DNA of 54,361 nucleotides from Acidobacteriota bacterium (lineage in GTDB: Bacteria; Acidobacteriota; Vicinamibacteria; Vicinamibacterales; SCN-69-37), in contig SYFT01000025.1 in the NCBI GenBank assembly GCA_005799825.1, forward strand, positions 1 through 54,361, read 5' to 3'. A model generated the notes under the pieces. The model was not told where the DNA came from. It ran no database searches and saw only the letters and a list, made by a program, of their open reading frames with translations. The position numbers were made by a program, and so were the translations under genes. Shown here one piece after another: positions 23,868-32,096 of this stretch; within the stretch, counting starts at the first letter, position 1; each line of letters opens with the position of its first letter.

Positions 23868-24430
23868 TGATGGTGCTGTTGCTCACCGTGTGCGTGGCCT
23901 CGCTCAGCGGCGGCCTGGCCCTGCTGGGTTACACCGAGGGCCGGATCGCGGGCGCGCATCTCAAGGCGGTGAAAACGTCCTATGCGGCGAACGCCGCCGT
24001 GCACCTGGGCATTGATGCGGTGGCGCGGTTACCGCAATCCGCACTGTGGCCCTCAACGGGCACCGCCGCGGCGCTGGGGGCTACAGCGCCGGTCATGGCC
24101 ATCGCGCCTGGAGAAATTGTGGACCTCGACGCCCGCACCGCTGAGCTCGACCGGGACGCAGTCCGTCGGTGGCCACTGGGGCCCGACACGCCCCGATGGC
24201 GGCTGGTCGCCTGGGGCCGGGTTCCGCAGGCGCCGGCCTCGTCGATGCGCATCGCCATCTGGATCGCAGACGATGTGATGGACGGGGATGGAACACCAGG
24301 CACGGACTTCAACGGAATGCTGATGATCCGGGGCGAGGCGTTTGCACAAGGGGGAGCGGCTCGCGCCGTCGTGGCGCACATTCGGCGAGAAGCTGGGCTG
24401 GTCAGGATCGTGTCATGGAGGGAGGAGTAA
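23861..24430 (+). CDS. PilX-like minor pilus component
   Basis: The 189-residue protein starts MVMMVLLLTVCVASLSGGLA, then GYTEGRIAGAHLKAVKTSYA and ANAAVHLGIDAVARL, the helix-plus-AxNAA arrangement of PilX/GspK-like proteins. Upstream in frame there is RRAGWG but no start codon before a stop at 23804, so the usual prepilin leader seems lost or truncated. It lies directly after the PilW-like gene and before an exported unknown, completing a minor pilin set without PilY1. Confidence 0.6.
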   Translation: MVMMVLLLTVCVASLSGGLALLGYTEGRIAGAHLKAVKTSYAANAAVHLGIDAVARLPQSALWPSTGTAAALGATAPVMAIAPGEIVDLDARTAELDRDAVRRWPLGPDTPRWRLVAWGRVPQAPASSMRIAIWIADDVMDGDGTPGTDFNGMLMIRGEAFAQGGAARAVVAHIRREAGLVRIVSWREE

Positions 24431-24432
24431 AC

Positions 24433-25005
24433 GTGTCGATACTCGTCATTGTTGCGCTCATGCAGGCCTTTCTGGCCGCCTGGAATGCTCCACCTGCCAG
24501 CCTGGGTGAGCTGGCGCTGCGTGAAGCCGTGCGACGCGCTGCGACACCGGCCTCGACGCGGGTCCTGACCGCGGAAGATCTGAGTCCCGTGCCTGAGCGC
24601 CCACTGCCTCCCGTGCTGCCGCCGGTCGTGATGCCCGTGGGCAGGAGTGACCAGACGATCAACCCGGTAGCGCCTGCCGAGAAAGTGGAAACGGTCGAAA
24701 AGAATGAAACGTGGTGGCGCGCCCGCATGGTCAAGGCACGCGCCGACCTGGAGCGCGACCGTGTGATCATGGCGGCCCTTGAAACTCGTGTGAATGGCCT
24801 GACCCGTGATGTGGCCAGTCGCGACGCGCCCGGACAGCGCGCTGCGCTCGTGGCCGAACGTGAGCGCACGCTTGCCGACCTTAAGCGCATGCGCAAGCAG
24901 GTGACAGAGGGCGTCACCGCCATCAGCGACATTGAGGACGAGGCGCGCCGTGAGGGTGTGCCGCCCGGGTGGCTTCGCGGCGGCGGGTCACAGGCGGGAC
25001 TCTAG
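24433..25005 (+). CDS. Exported coiled-coil protein of unknown function, end of the minor pilin operon
   Basis: Start GTG 24433 has GGAGG 7 nt upstream. The 190-residue product has a short signal-like N-terminus (MSILVIVALMQAFLAAWNAP), a proline-rich linker (PERPLPPVLPPVVMPVGRSD) and a charged helical region (residues ~95-175: ARMVKARADLERDRVIMAAL, AERERTLADLKRMRKQV) likely to form a coiled coil. I do not recognise the family. Its place in the operon suggests a periplasmic role linked to pili. Its end overlaps the end of aroB by 4 nt on the opposite strand. Confidence 0.6.
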   Translation: MSILVIVALMQAFLAAWNAPPASLGELALREAVRRAATPASTRVLTAEDLSPVPERPLPPVLPPVVMPVGRSDQTINPVAPAEKVETVEKNETWWRARMVKARADLERDRVIMAALETRVNGLTRDVASRDAPGQRAALVAERERTLADLKRMRKQVTEGVTAISDIEDEARREGVPPGWLRGGGSQAGL

Positions 25006-26084
25006 CGAATCCCGATGATCCGGAGCGCGGCCCGCAGCTCTTTCGGTGTCACGTCCGAGACGACTGAAGTGACCCCAAGTCGGATCGGCAGCACGAAGTG
25101 CAGGGTGCCCTTCGACACTTTTTTGTCGCTCTGCATGGCGTCCAGTGCATCGGAGGCCTTGAGTCCGGCGGTTGACGGCAATGGGCCCATGCGGCCCATG
25201 ATGGTCGTGAGCGCGTCCATGTCTTCGGCCGGAAAAATCCCGCGCCTGGCCGAGAGCGCCGCCGCGGCGAGCATGCCGTAGCCCACGGCTTCGCCATGCA
25301 GGAATCGGCGATACCGGCTGATAGCTTCCAGCGCATGCCCGACGGTGTGCCCGAAGTTCAGCGTGCGGCGCAGTCCCTGCTCGCGCTCATCGGCCATCAC
25401 CACCACGGCTTTCATGCGGCAGCAGTCCGCGATGAGCGGCGTCAGCACCTCCGGGTCTTTGTTGAAGATGGCGGACAGGTGCGCTGAGATGTAATCGAAG
25501 AGCGGTCGCGAACTGATGACGCCGTATTTGACGGCCTCGTACAGCCCGGCACGAAACTCGCGGCGCGGCAAGGTCGCCAGCAGTTCCGGATCACAGAGCA
25601 CCAGTGACGGCGCGTGGAAGGCGCCCACCATGTTCTTGCCGGCCGGCAGGTTGACCCCGACTTTTCCACCGATCGCACTATCCACCTGCGAGAGGAGCGT
25701 GGTCGGAATCTGCACAAGACGGAGGCCGCGCAGATACGTGGCCGCGGCGAAGCCGGCCGCATCACCGACGACACCACCACCGAATCCGATGACAATCGCG
25801 GACCTGTCGATCCGGCGCTCAAAAAGGCCATCGTACAGGCGCGCGACGGTCGTCAGTTGTTTGGCTTTTTCACCGTCGGGGATCAGCAACGGCGGGTGTC
25901 CGCCGAGCACGTCCTGCATGCGGGCACTGTGCTGCCGCCACACTGGCGGACAACTCACAACTGTGGTGGTGCCGACGAGGCGGTGCTCGGCTAGCATCGG
26001 ACCGACCTGGCGTGTCAGCGCGGCCCCGATGAGTACGGGATACGAACCCCCCGCATGTGTGACGTCCAGCCGAATGACAGCCAT
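25002..26084 (-). CDS. aroB: 3-dehydroquinate synthase
   Basis: AroB converts DAHP to 3-dehydroquinate, the second step of the shikimate pathway, using NAD and a divalent metal. The 360-residue protein has the usual length. The NAD-binding segment is GFGGGVVGDAAGFAAATYLR; IPTTLLSQVDSAIGGKVGVN, GKNMVGAFHAPSLVLCDP and the metal histidines in LNFGHTVGHALEAI are all present. The start at 26084 lies 32 bp from the divergent proS start, and both genes share a promoter core. Confidence 0.96.
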   Translation of the reverse strand: MAVIRLDVTHAGGSYPVLIGAALTRQVGPMLAEHRLVGTTTVVSCPPVWRQHSARMQDVLGGHPPLLIPDGEKAKQLTTVARLYDGLFERRIDRSAIVIGFGGGVVGDAAGFAAATYLRGLRLVQIPTTLLSQVDSAIGGKVGVNLPAGKNMVGAFHAPSLVLCDPELLATLPRREFRAGLYEAVKYGVISSRPLFDYISAHLSAIFNKDPEVLTPLIADCCRMKAVVVMADEREQGLRRTLNFGHTVGHALEAISRYRRFLHGEAVGYGMLAAAALSARRGIFPAEDMDALTTIMGRMGPLPSTAGLKASDALDAMQSDKKVSKGTLHFVLPIRLGVTSVVSDVTPKELRAALRIIGIR

Positions 26085-26095
26085 CGCTCGTCGTG

Positions 26096-26102
26096 TAGGA
26101 TA
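26096..26102. promoter_or_regulatory. Overlapping divergent -10 boxes between aroB and proS
   Basis: TAGGATA reads TAGGAT on the plus strand (26096-26101, towards proS) and TATCCT on the minus strand (26102-26097, towards aroB). Both are acceptable -10 boxes. The whole divergent gap is only 32 bp, so a single RNA polymerase site firing in both directions is plausible. Confidence 0.45.
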
Positions 26103-26116
26103 GCAGGAGCCAAGAG

Positions 26117-27577
26117 GTGCACTTGTCAGAGCAGAAAAAAGATGCGTTTGTCACCGAAATTACTCCGCAATCCGAGGATTTCTCGCGGTGGTACCTCGAT
26201 GTAGTGCGCCGCGCCGAACTGGCCGACTACTCGCCCGTGAAGGGGTGCATGGTCATTCGTCCGTACGGATATGCCATCTGGGAGAACATCCAGCGGCTGC
26301 TCGATGGCCGGTTCAAGGCGACCGGGCATGTGAACGCCTACTTCCCGCTGTTTATTCCAGAGAGCCTCCTGATGAAGGAGAAGGAACACGTGGAAGGGTT
26401 CGCTCCGCAGGTGGCATGGGTGACGCGCGGCGGCGATGAAGAACTCGAAGAGCGCCTGATCGTGCGCCCGACATCAGAAGTTATCGTCGGGACCATGTAC
26501 GCCAAGTGGGTGAAGTCATGGCGCGATCTGCCGGTGCTGATCAACCAGTGGGCCAATGTGGTGCGCTGGGAAAAAGTGACGCGCCCGTTTCTGCGCACGA
26601 CCGAGTTCCTGTGGCAGGAGGGGCATACGGCCCACGAAACCGCCGACGAGGCGGAAGAGGAGACGTTAAAGATCCTCGCGCTGTACAAAGAGTTCGCCGA
26701 GCGCGAGTTGGCGATGCCGGTGGTGGACGGCATGAAGAGCGATAGTGAGAAGTTTGCTGGCGCCTCCCATACGTTTTCGATTGAGGCGCTGATGGGCGAC
26801 GGCCGCGCGTTGCAGGCCGGCACCTCGCACAACCTTGGGCAGAACTTCGCGAAGGCGTTCGAGATCCAGTTTCAGGGGCGCGACAAGACCATCCAGCACG
26901 CCTGGACGACCTCGTGGGGTGTCTCAACACGCCTCATCGGGGCGCTCATCATGACCCATGGCGACGACAGCGGGTTGGTGCTGCCGCCGGCAGTGGCACC
27001 GCATCAGGTGGTGATCGTGCCGATCCCCCGGGGCAATTGGAAAGAGACCGTGCTGCCGACGTGTGAGGCCATTCGGGATCAACTGACGGCCATCGGCGTG
27101 CGGGTGAAGCTGGACGCGACCGAGGAGAACTCGCCCGGCTGGAAATACGCCGAGTGGGAACTGCGCGGTGTTCCGCTGCGTCTGGAGGTGGGGCCCAAAG
27201 ATATCGAGAAGGGGGCCGTCTTCTCGGCGCGGCGTGATACGCGCGAGAAGGCATCGATCCCGATGGCGGCACTGACGCAGCGCGTGCCTGCGCTGCTGCA
27301 AGCCATCCAGGACAACCTCTTCGCGCGGGCGCTGGAGTTCCGTCAGACGCACACGTCGGAAGCGGCCACGTGGGCCGAATTTGCTGCGGCGATGGAAGGG
27401 CGGCCCGGGTTTGTCATGGCGAACTGGTGCGGCAGCGCGGCGTGTGAAGCAACCATCAAGGCGGAAACACAGGCCACGTTGCGCAACATTCCCATGGGGT
27501 CTCCACGAGTGGAGGGCCGCTGCGTCAAGTGTGATGGCCCATCCACCGTGAAGGCATGGTTCGCAAAGGCGTACTGA
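26117..27577 (+). CDS. proS: Prolyl-tRNA synthetase (short archaeal/eukaryote-like form)
   Basis: ProS charges tRNA-Pro. The 486-residue protein lacks the ~180-residue editing insertion of the common bacterial form. It has the C-terminal zinc-binding-like extension of the archaeal/eukaryote type, with cysteines in [10 protein letters not shown] and [10 protein letters not shown] and a terminal tyrosine. Class II motifs are seen at [35 protein letters not shown] and [15 protein letters not shown]. Start GTG 26117 has AGGAG 7 nt upstream; a TTG at 26123 is an alternative. Bacteria using this form often edit in trans, which cannot be checked here. Confidence 0.95.
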   Translation: MHLSEQKKDAFVTEITPQSEDFSRWYLDVVRRAELADYSPVKGCMVIRPYGYAIWENIQRLLDGRFKATGHVNAYFPLFIPESLLMKEKEHVEGFAPQVAWVTRGGDEELEERLIVRPTSEVIVGTMYAKWVKSWRDLPVLINQWANVVRWEKVTRPFLRTTEFLWQEGHTAHETADEAEEETLKILALYKEFAERELAMPVVDGMKSDSEKFAGASHTFSIEALMGDGRALQAGTSHNLGQNFAKAFEIQFQGRDKTIQHAWTTSWGVSTRLIGALIMTHGDDSGLVLPPAVAPHQVVIVPIPRGNWKETVLPTCEAIRDQLTAIGVRVKLDATEENSPGWKYAEWELRGVPLRLEVGPKDIEKGAVFSARRDTREKASIPMAALTQRVPALLQAIQDNLFARALEFRQTHTSEAATWAEFAAAMEGRPGFVMANWCGSAACEATIKAETQATLRNIPMGSPRVEGRCVKCDGPSTVKAWFAKAY

Positions 27578-27578
27578 C

Positions 27579-28094
27579 GTGCGCCATGTCGCACTGCTGC
27601 GCGGCATCAATGTGGGTGGCAAGCGGCTGGCGATGGCGGACCTGCGTCGGATTGCCGAGTCGCTCGGCTGGCGCGATGTCGCCACGGTGCTTGCCACCGG
27701 CAAGCTGATCTTCACGCCCGCGCGCCGGACGGCAAATACGGCGCTGCCGCGGCCTGCCTCGAGCGGGCGTTGCTCGACGAGCTGAGCCTGCTGGTGCGCG
27801 TGGTGGTGTTGGAGGCCGCCCACGTGGAGACCGTGACCCGCCGACCGCCGTTTGGGTCGAAAGCCAATAACCGCTCTAGGCTGCTGGTGTCAGCGTCGCT
27901 GGATGGCAAGGCTCGCCTCGCCCTGGCGCCGCTGAGGAAAGTTGACTGGTCGCCCGGAGGCCCTCGCCCTCGGGACGCATGCCGCCTCTCTGTGGTGTTC
28001 CGACGGCATCCTGGCCCCCCCCTATCTCTTCGCCCTTGCGACCAGGACGCCGGCCGACGGCCAGCGCTCGAGGATCTGTTTCAGCACGGCGTGA
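27579..28094 (+). pseudogene. DUF1697 family protein, broken by two compensating indels
   Basis: The start ([20 protein letters not shown], then [10 protein letters not shown]) is a clear DUF1697 N-terminus. One base is missing near 27722, so the sequence continues in another frame ([28 protein letters not shown]). One extra base near 27955 returns it to the first frame (GTHAASLWCSDGILAPPYLF), ending at 28094. With both corrected it would be about 171 residues, the normal family length. Either recent decay or sequence error; an eight-C run lies at 28015-28022. The end overlaps the antisense HEAT-like gene. Confidence 0.7.
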
Positions 28095-29038
28095 CGCCTC
28101 GTGAGCTGTTCGCGCGCGACGATCGCACCGAAGGCCTCGGCCAGATGGTCGCGCCACCATCGGTCAGGCGCGGCTGAATCCACCCACGCTCGCGCAAGCG
28201 GCATCAGGCACGACGTATCGCCGACCACGGCCGCCGCTGAAAGAAAGCCTACAGGCAGCAGGGTGGTGGCGCCCTCCAGGGCTTCGCGCAGGTCGTACAG
28301 CGCCAGCCGGCTTCCGCGGGCCGCCAGATGTTGGTGCAGCACGCCCCGGACGACCGCCCATTGTCCTCGCGCCTCCGCGTCCGGTGCCTGCTCCTGACGG
28401 CTCCGAACTATTTCCACCGCGCGTTTCAAGGTGGCCAGCGGCGCCCGTTCGCCGTCTTCGCGAGCCACGGCCGCCACCACGGCCGGGTCGACTGGCAAGT
28501 CGCGCGCCACGAGGGTCTCGAGTGGCTCCACAGCGCCCGCCTGGCGCCGCGTTACTCGAGCAACCACTTTGGAGGCCGGGTCCTTCGCCAACGCCTCGTA
28601 GATGGGCTTCAGGAGCTTTTCAGGCTGGCCGTCGAGCGCGGCCAGCGCGGCCAGCCGAACGGCGGTGGACGACCCACCCGAAAGTGCGGTGGCGGCCAGG
28701 TGGTCAAACGCCCGGGTGCCTCTGGCGTCCTTTTCGCGCGCGACCTGTCCCACCACGCCAATCGCGGCGACGGCCACCGCTTCCACAGGTCCCCCCACCG
28801 CCGAGAGCGCCGCTGACAGCGCGCGGCCATCGCCGATGGCTTCGAGCGCCTCGAATGCCGCCACACGTGCCCCGATGGGCTGCTCGATGTTGTTTGCCAC
28901 CACCAAGAGGGGCGTGGTGGCTCGCTGGCCGATCACCGCGAGGCGCGCCAATGCCATCTCCCGGCGTTGGCTGTCACTTCCGGCCAACTCCGCGATCAGG
29001 CGTAAGACGTCGGCGGCCGATGACTGGCGAATGGACAA
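28022..29038 (-). CDS. HEAT-repeat-like protein of unknown function
   Basis: The product is an alpha-helical, Ala/Leu-rich protein with repeated helix pairs (ADVLRLIAELAGSDSQRREM, ALARLAVIGQRATTPLLVVA, GARVAAFEALEAIGDGRALS, STAVRLAALAALDGQ), typical of HEAT/Armadillo solenoids that bind partner proteins. No signal peptide is seen. I place the start at TTG 29038, 13 nt after the OmpA-family stop, giving 338 residues. The open frame runs to 29173 inside that gene with non-native sequence, so the start is uncertain. Likely cotranscribed with the OmpA-family gene. Confidence 0.65.
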   Translation of the reverse strand: MSIRQSSAADVLRLIAELAGSDSQRREMALARLAVIGQRATTPLLVVANNIEQPIGARVAAFEALEAIGDGRALSAALSAVGGPVEAVAVAAIGVVGQVAREKDARGTRAFDHLAATALSGGSSTAVRLAALAALDGQPEKLLKPIYEALAKDPASKVVARVTRRQAGAVEPLETLVARDLPVDPAVVAAVAREDGERAPLATLKRAVEIVRSRQEQAPDAEARGQWAVVRGVLHQHLAARGSRLALYDLREALEGATTLLPVGFLSAAAVVGDTSCLMPLARAWVDSAAPDRWWRDHLAEAFGAIVAREQLTRRHAVLKQILERWPSAGVLVARAKR

Positions 29039-29051
29039 ACGAGGGGCGTGG

Positions 29052-30836
29052 CTACTGGAGCCGCACCACGAGCGCCGCACGGCGATTGAGCCGGCGGGTT
29101 TCCTCCCGGGCGTTGTCGTACTTCGGCCGTTCTTCACCGAAGCTGACAATCCGCAGGCGATCCGGGCTGACACCGCGTGAGTTCAGGTAGCTGCGGACAG
29201 CCGTGGCACGACGTTCGCCGAGGGCGAGGTTGTATTCGGACGTGCCGACGTTGCAGGTGTGGCCTTCGATTTCCAGGCGTAGGTTCGGATTCGCCTGCAT
29301 GGCGGTGATCGCCTCATCGAGGATTGTGAGGGCGTCGGCCCGCAGCGAGAACTGGTCGAACTCGAAGTGGACGTCCTCAAACACGAAGTCCTTGGCCGCC
29401 GGCTGCACCACCTGGATGGTGACCGAGGCCGAGGCTGTGGTACCGCGGCTGTCGGTCACGGTGATGGTCACCGAGACCGGGCCGACCACCATGGGGGCGG
29501 TCCAGGGTGACCGGCGATTCGCGGGCGTCGAAAACGTACCGGCGTTAGTCGTCCAGCGATAGGTCAGGGCATCGCCGTCGGGGTCCTGCGCGTCGGCCGA
29601 CACAGTCGAGACCGTGCCCACTTCCACCGTGCAGGGGTCGCAGGCCGCGGTCACAGTCGGGGGACGGTTGGCCGGCTGCACTTTCGCAGCGGCTGCCGCG
29701 GCCGCGGCGGCGCGTTCGTCGGCGGCACGACGGGCGGCGTCCTCCGCGGCCCGCGCTGCAGCAGCTGCGGCCACTTCATCACGGGCCCCCGGGTGGTAGC
29801 CGATACGAATCTGAATGCCAACCGCATCGCCGCCGTTGTCCCCAAAGCTTGAGCAGGTCACTGATGCGATGGGGCAGCGCGCATTGCTGCGCGCGTCGGT
29901 CGTCCCCGACCAATTCAGGCCGCCACCGATGAAGAAGCCCGAAGACGCCTGCCACGTGACCCCCACCGCCGCGAACACCGGGGTCGCCAGGCTGGTGGAC
30001 GTGGGCGCAACTGAACCGTCAACGCCGGTGAAGTTGGCCGGCGCAAGAACGACGTTGTCCAGATACTTTTCGCCGGTGAGTTCCGCGGTGAAACGCAGGT
30101 GTGAGTTGGCCGGGAAGCCGATGCCCAGGCCCCAGCGGATGCCATTGGTCAGGTCGAAGCCGGCCGGGTCGCCGCGGAAGATGGCGCCACCAAAAGCCGA
30201 CAGTTCGATCACACGAAACTGCTTGCTGAGGATGCCGTCAACCGTGAAGTCGGATTCGCCGGTCGACGCGCCCAATTCGTCATCGCCCGTGGGCAGCTTC
30301 GCCGTGCCACGCACCGCGAACCCCAGGGCCGCGCTGTCGCTCTGCGAGATAATCGCGATCTTGGCGCCCACGCGCAGGTCGCCGCGGCCGTTCCCAATCC
30401 ACCCCTGTCGCACCAGTGGAAACTCATTCACGACGCCGCCGCCAGCGCCCGAGGGCGCCCCGGTCGGGCTGACGAAGAACAGGGGCCGGGTGTCGCGGTC
30501 GATTCTGGTGACCGTGGTGTAACTGCCGAACACTTCGGTGCGGTTGCCCAGGCCCACAGCAAAAGACGCTGGGAACTTGGAGGCGTCGGTGAACCCCTGT
30601 CCGTAGTCGGCGTTTTCGCGGTAGAAGCTGACCGACCATTTCTTGTGCGGCAGCACCTGAGCGGTTGGCACAAACCAGAGTCCGGTGTCGCCGCTCACGC
30701 TGACCGTGGCCATCCGCGTGTCCGTCTGGGCGGCCGGCTGTGACTGGGGCGGCGTAGTCTGTCCTGAGGCCGGGATGACCGTCGCCAGTATTGCCCCCGT
30801 CACCCACACTCCCACCAGTCGCTTCATCGTAGTCAT
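29052..30836 (-). CDS. OmpA-family outer-membrane protein with beta-barrel, PKD-like and OmpA domains
   Basis: The 594-residue protein begins MTTMKRLVGVWVTGAILATV, a signal peptide. Residues ~40-350 look like an outer-membrane barrel. An Ala/Arg/Glu-rich helical spacer follows. Residues ~390-481 form a PKD/Ig-like domain (ADAQDPDGDALTYRWTTNAG). Residues ~482-594 form an OmpA domain that would bind peptidoglycan (FEFDQFSLRADALTILDEAI, GHTCNVGTSEYNLALGERRA). The usual GHTD aspartate is cysteine here. AGGGA precedes the ATG at 30836 by about 8 nt. It likely anchors the outer membrane to the wall. Confidence 0.85.
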   Translation of the reverse strand: MTTMKRLVGVWVTGAILATVIPASGQTTPPQSQPAAQTDTRMATVSVSGDTGLWFVPTAQVLPHKKWSVSFYRENADYGQGFTDASKFPASFAVGLGNRTEVFGSYTTVTRIDRDTRPLFFVSPTGAPSGAGGGVVNEFPLVRQGWIGNGRGDLRVGAKIAIISQSDSAALGFAVRGTAKLPTGDDELGASTGESDFTVDGILSKQFRVIELSAFGGAIFRGDPAGFDLTNGIRWGLGIGFPANSHLRFTAELTGEKYLDNVVLAPANFTGVDGSVAPTSTSLATPVFAAVGVTWQASSGFFIGGGLNWSGTTDARSNARCPIASVTCSSFGDNGGDAVGIQIRIGYHPGARDEVAAAAAARAAEDAARRAADERAAAAAAAAAKVQPANRPPTVTAACDPCTVEVGTVSTVSADAQDPDGDALTYRWTTNAGTFSTPANRRSPWTAPMVVGPVSVTITVTDSRGTTASASVTIQVVQPAAKDFVFEDVHFEFDQFSLRADALTILDEAITAMQANPNLRLEIEGHTCNVGTSEYNLALGERRATAVRSYLNSRGVSPDRLRIVSFGEERPKYDNAREETRRLNRRAALVVRLQ

Positions 30837-30956
30837 TTTGTTGTCCCTGAGTCGAGAAAGATAGTCCCTGCCGGGAACCGTACCCGTCACACCTCGGCAA
30901 TGGTACACCCGAACACGGCCAAGTCAATGAATTGAGTCCGGTTCCGGGTCGCTGCG

Positions 30957-30962
30957 GTATAC
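30957..30962 (+). promoter_or_regulatory. -10 box TATACT upstream of tatA
   Basis: TATACT lies 34 bp before the tatA ATG; a TTGAGT about 20 bp further upstream is a loose -35. The leader that follows carries a good GGGAGG ribosome-binding site, unlike the leaderless-looking genes elsewhere in the window. Confidence 0.4.
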
Positions 30963-30996
30963 TGAGGCTTCATCGGTTTCTAGGGAGGTAACGCTC

Positions 30997-31299
30997 ATGT
31001 TTGGGTCGATCGGTATGCCCGAACTCATCATCATTTTCACCGTGGCACTGATCGTGTTCGGCCCCCGCAAGTTGCCTGAGCTTGGCCGGTCGCTCGGCAA
31101 GAGCCTGCAGGAGTTCAAGCGGGCGTCGAACGAGCTCAAGCACACGCTGGACGAGGAGATTTCGCTCGAAGACCGGCAGCGCTCCGCACAGAAGCCGGCC
31201 ACGGTGGCGGTGCTTGAGGCCCCGTCGGCGACCGGTCCCGCCACGATCGATGTGCCGACCGAACCCGAGACAATCGCTCGCGGCGAGCAGCACAACTAA
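30997..31299 (+). CDS. tatA: Sec-independent translocase subunit TatA/TatB family
   Basis: TatA/B proteins form the protein-conducting or receptor part of the Tat pathway, which exports folded proteins. The 100-residue product has one N-terminal helix (MPELIIIFTVALIVF), the hinge FGPRKLPELGRSLGKSLQEF and an amphipathic helix, then an acidic tail. GGGAGG lies about 9 nt before the ATG. It is followed at once by tatC. No second TatA/B gene is present here, so it may serve both roles. Confidence 0.9.
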   Translation: MFGSIGMPELIIIFTVALIVFGPRKLPELGRSLGKSLQEFKRASNELKHTLDEEISLEDRQRSAQKPATVAVLEAPSATGPATIDVPTEPETIARGEQHN

Positions 31300-32064
31300 G
31301 TGGAGGAAGACGACCTCACGCCGGACGCGCCCGGCCGCATGAGCTTCCTCGATCACCTCGACGAGCTGCGCCGCCGGATTCTCTACACTGTCTACTCCGT
31401 CCTCGCTGCCGGGATCGTCGCATTCGCGTTCATCAATCGCATTCTGGAAGAGGTGACCCGGCCGATGCTTGCCGTGTTGCCCAGCGGCACGCTGCTGGGC
31501 ACCGAAGCGCTTGACCCGATCATGATTTACTTCAAGGCAGGGCTTCTGGTGGCGGTCATCATCGCGTCGCCGTTGATCCTCCTTCAGGTCTGGTACTTCA
31601 TCGCGCCGGGTTTGTATTCCAAGGAAAAGCGGATGGCGGTGCCATTCGTATTGACGTCCACGGCCCTGTTCCTGACAGGCGCTTACTTCGGACACGCCAT
31701 CGCGTTTCGGGTGACCTGGGAGTTTCTCGCCAAGTTCAACCCGCCGTACATGAACTGGACGCCCACCTGGACGTCTGCATTTTCGCTGTATCTGCGGATG
31801 GTCCTCGGGCTCGGGTTGATTTTCCAGATGCCGGTCGTGATTTTCGTGCTCACGCGATTCGGGATTGTCTCGGCGAAGTTCCTGATCAAGAACTTCAAGT
31901 ACGCCGTCCTGATCATCCTCATCGTGGCGGCCGTGGCCAGCCCCGGACAGGACCCCGCCAGCCAGATGCTGTTTGCGGCGCCAATGCTGGTCCTGTACGT
32001 CATCAGCATCGGGGTGGCATGGCTCTTTGGGAAGAAAAAACCCGTCGAAACGGCCGAGCTATAA
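31300..32064 (+). CDS. tatC: Sec-independent protein translocase TatC
   Basis: TatC is the six-helix membrane receptor for twin-arginine signals. The 254-residue protein has the diagnostic MSFLDHLDELRRRILYTVYS near the N-terminus and SPGQDPASQMLFAAPMLVLY near the last helices. GTG 31300 directly follows the tatA stop with no spacer, which implies coupled translation. It leads into the protease and smc genes. Confidence 0.95.
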   Translation: MEEDDLTPDAPGRMSFLDHLDELRRRILYTVYSVLAAGIVAFAFINRILEEVTRPMLAVLPSGTLLGTEALDPIMIYFKAGLLVAVIIASPLILLQVWYFIAPGLYSKEKRMAVPFVLTSTALFLTGAYFGHAIAFRVTWEFLAKFNPPYMNWTPTWTSAFSLYLRMVLGLGLIFQMPVVIFVLTRFGIVSAKFLIKNFKYAVLIILIVAAVASPGQDPASQMLFAAPMLVLYVISIGVAWLFGKKKPVETAEL

Positions 32065-32096
32065 CGTCCGTCCCTCTGCTACCATTGCCATTATTT

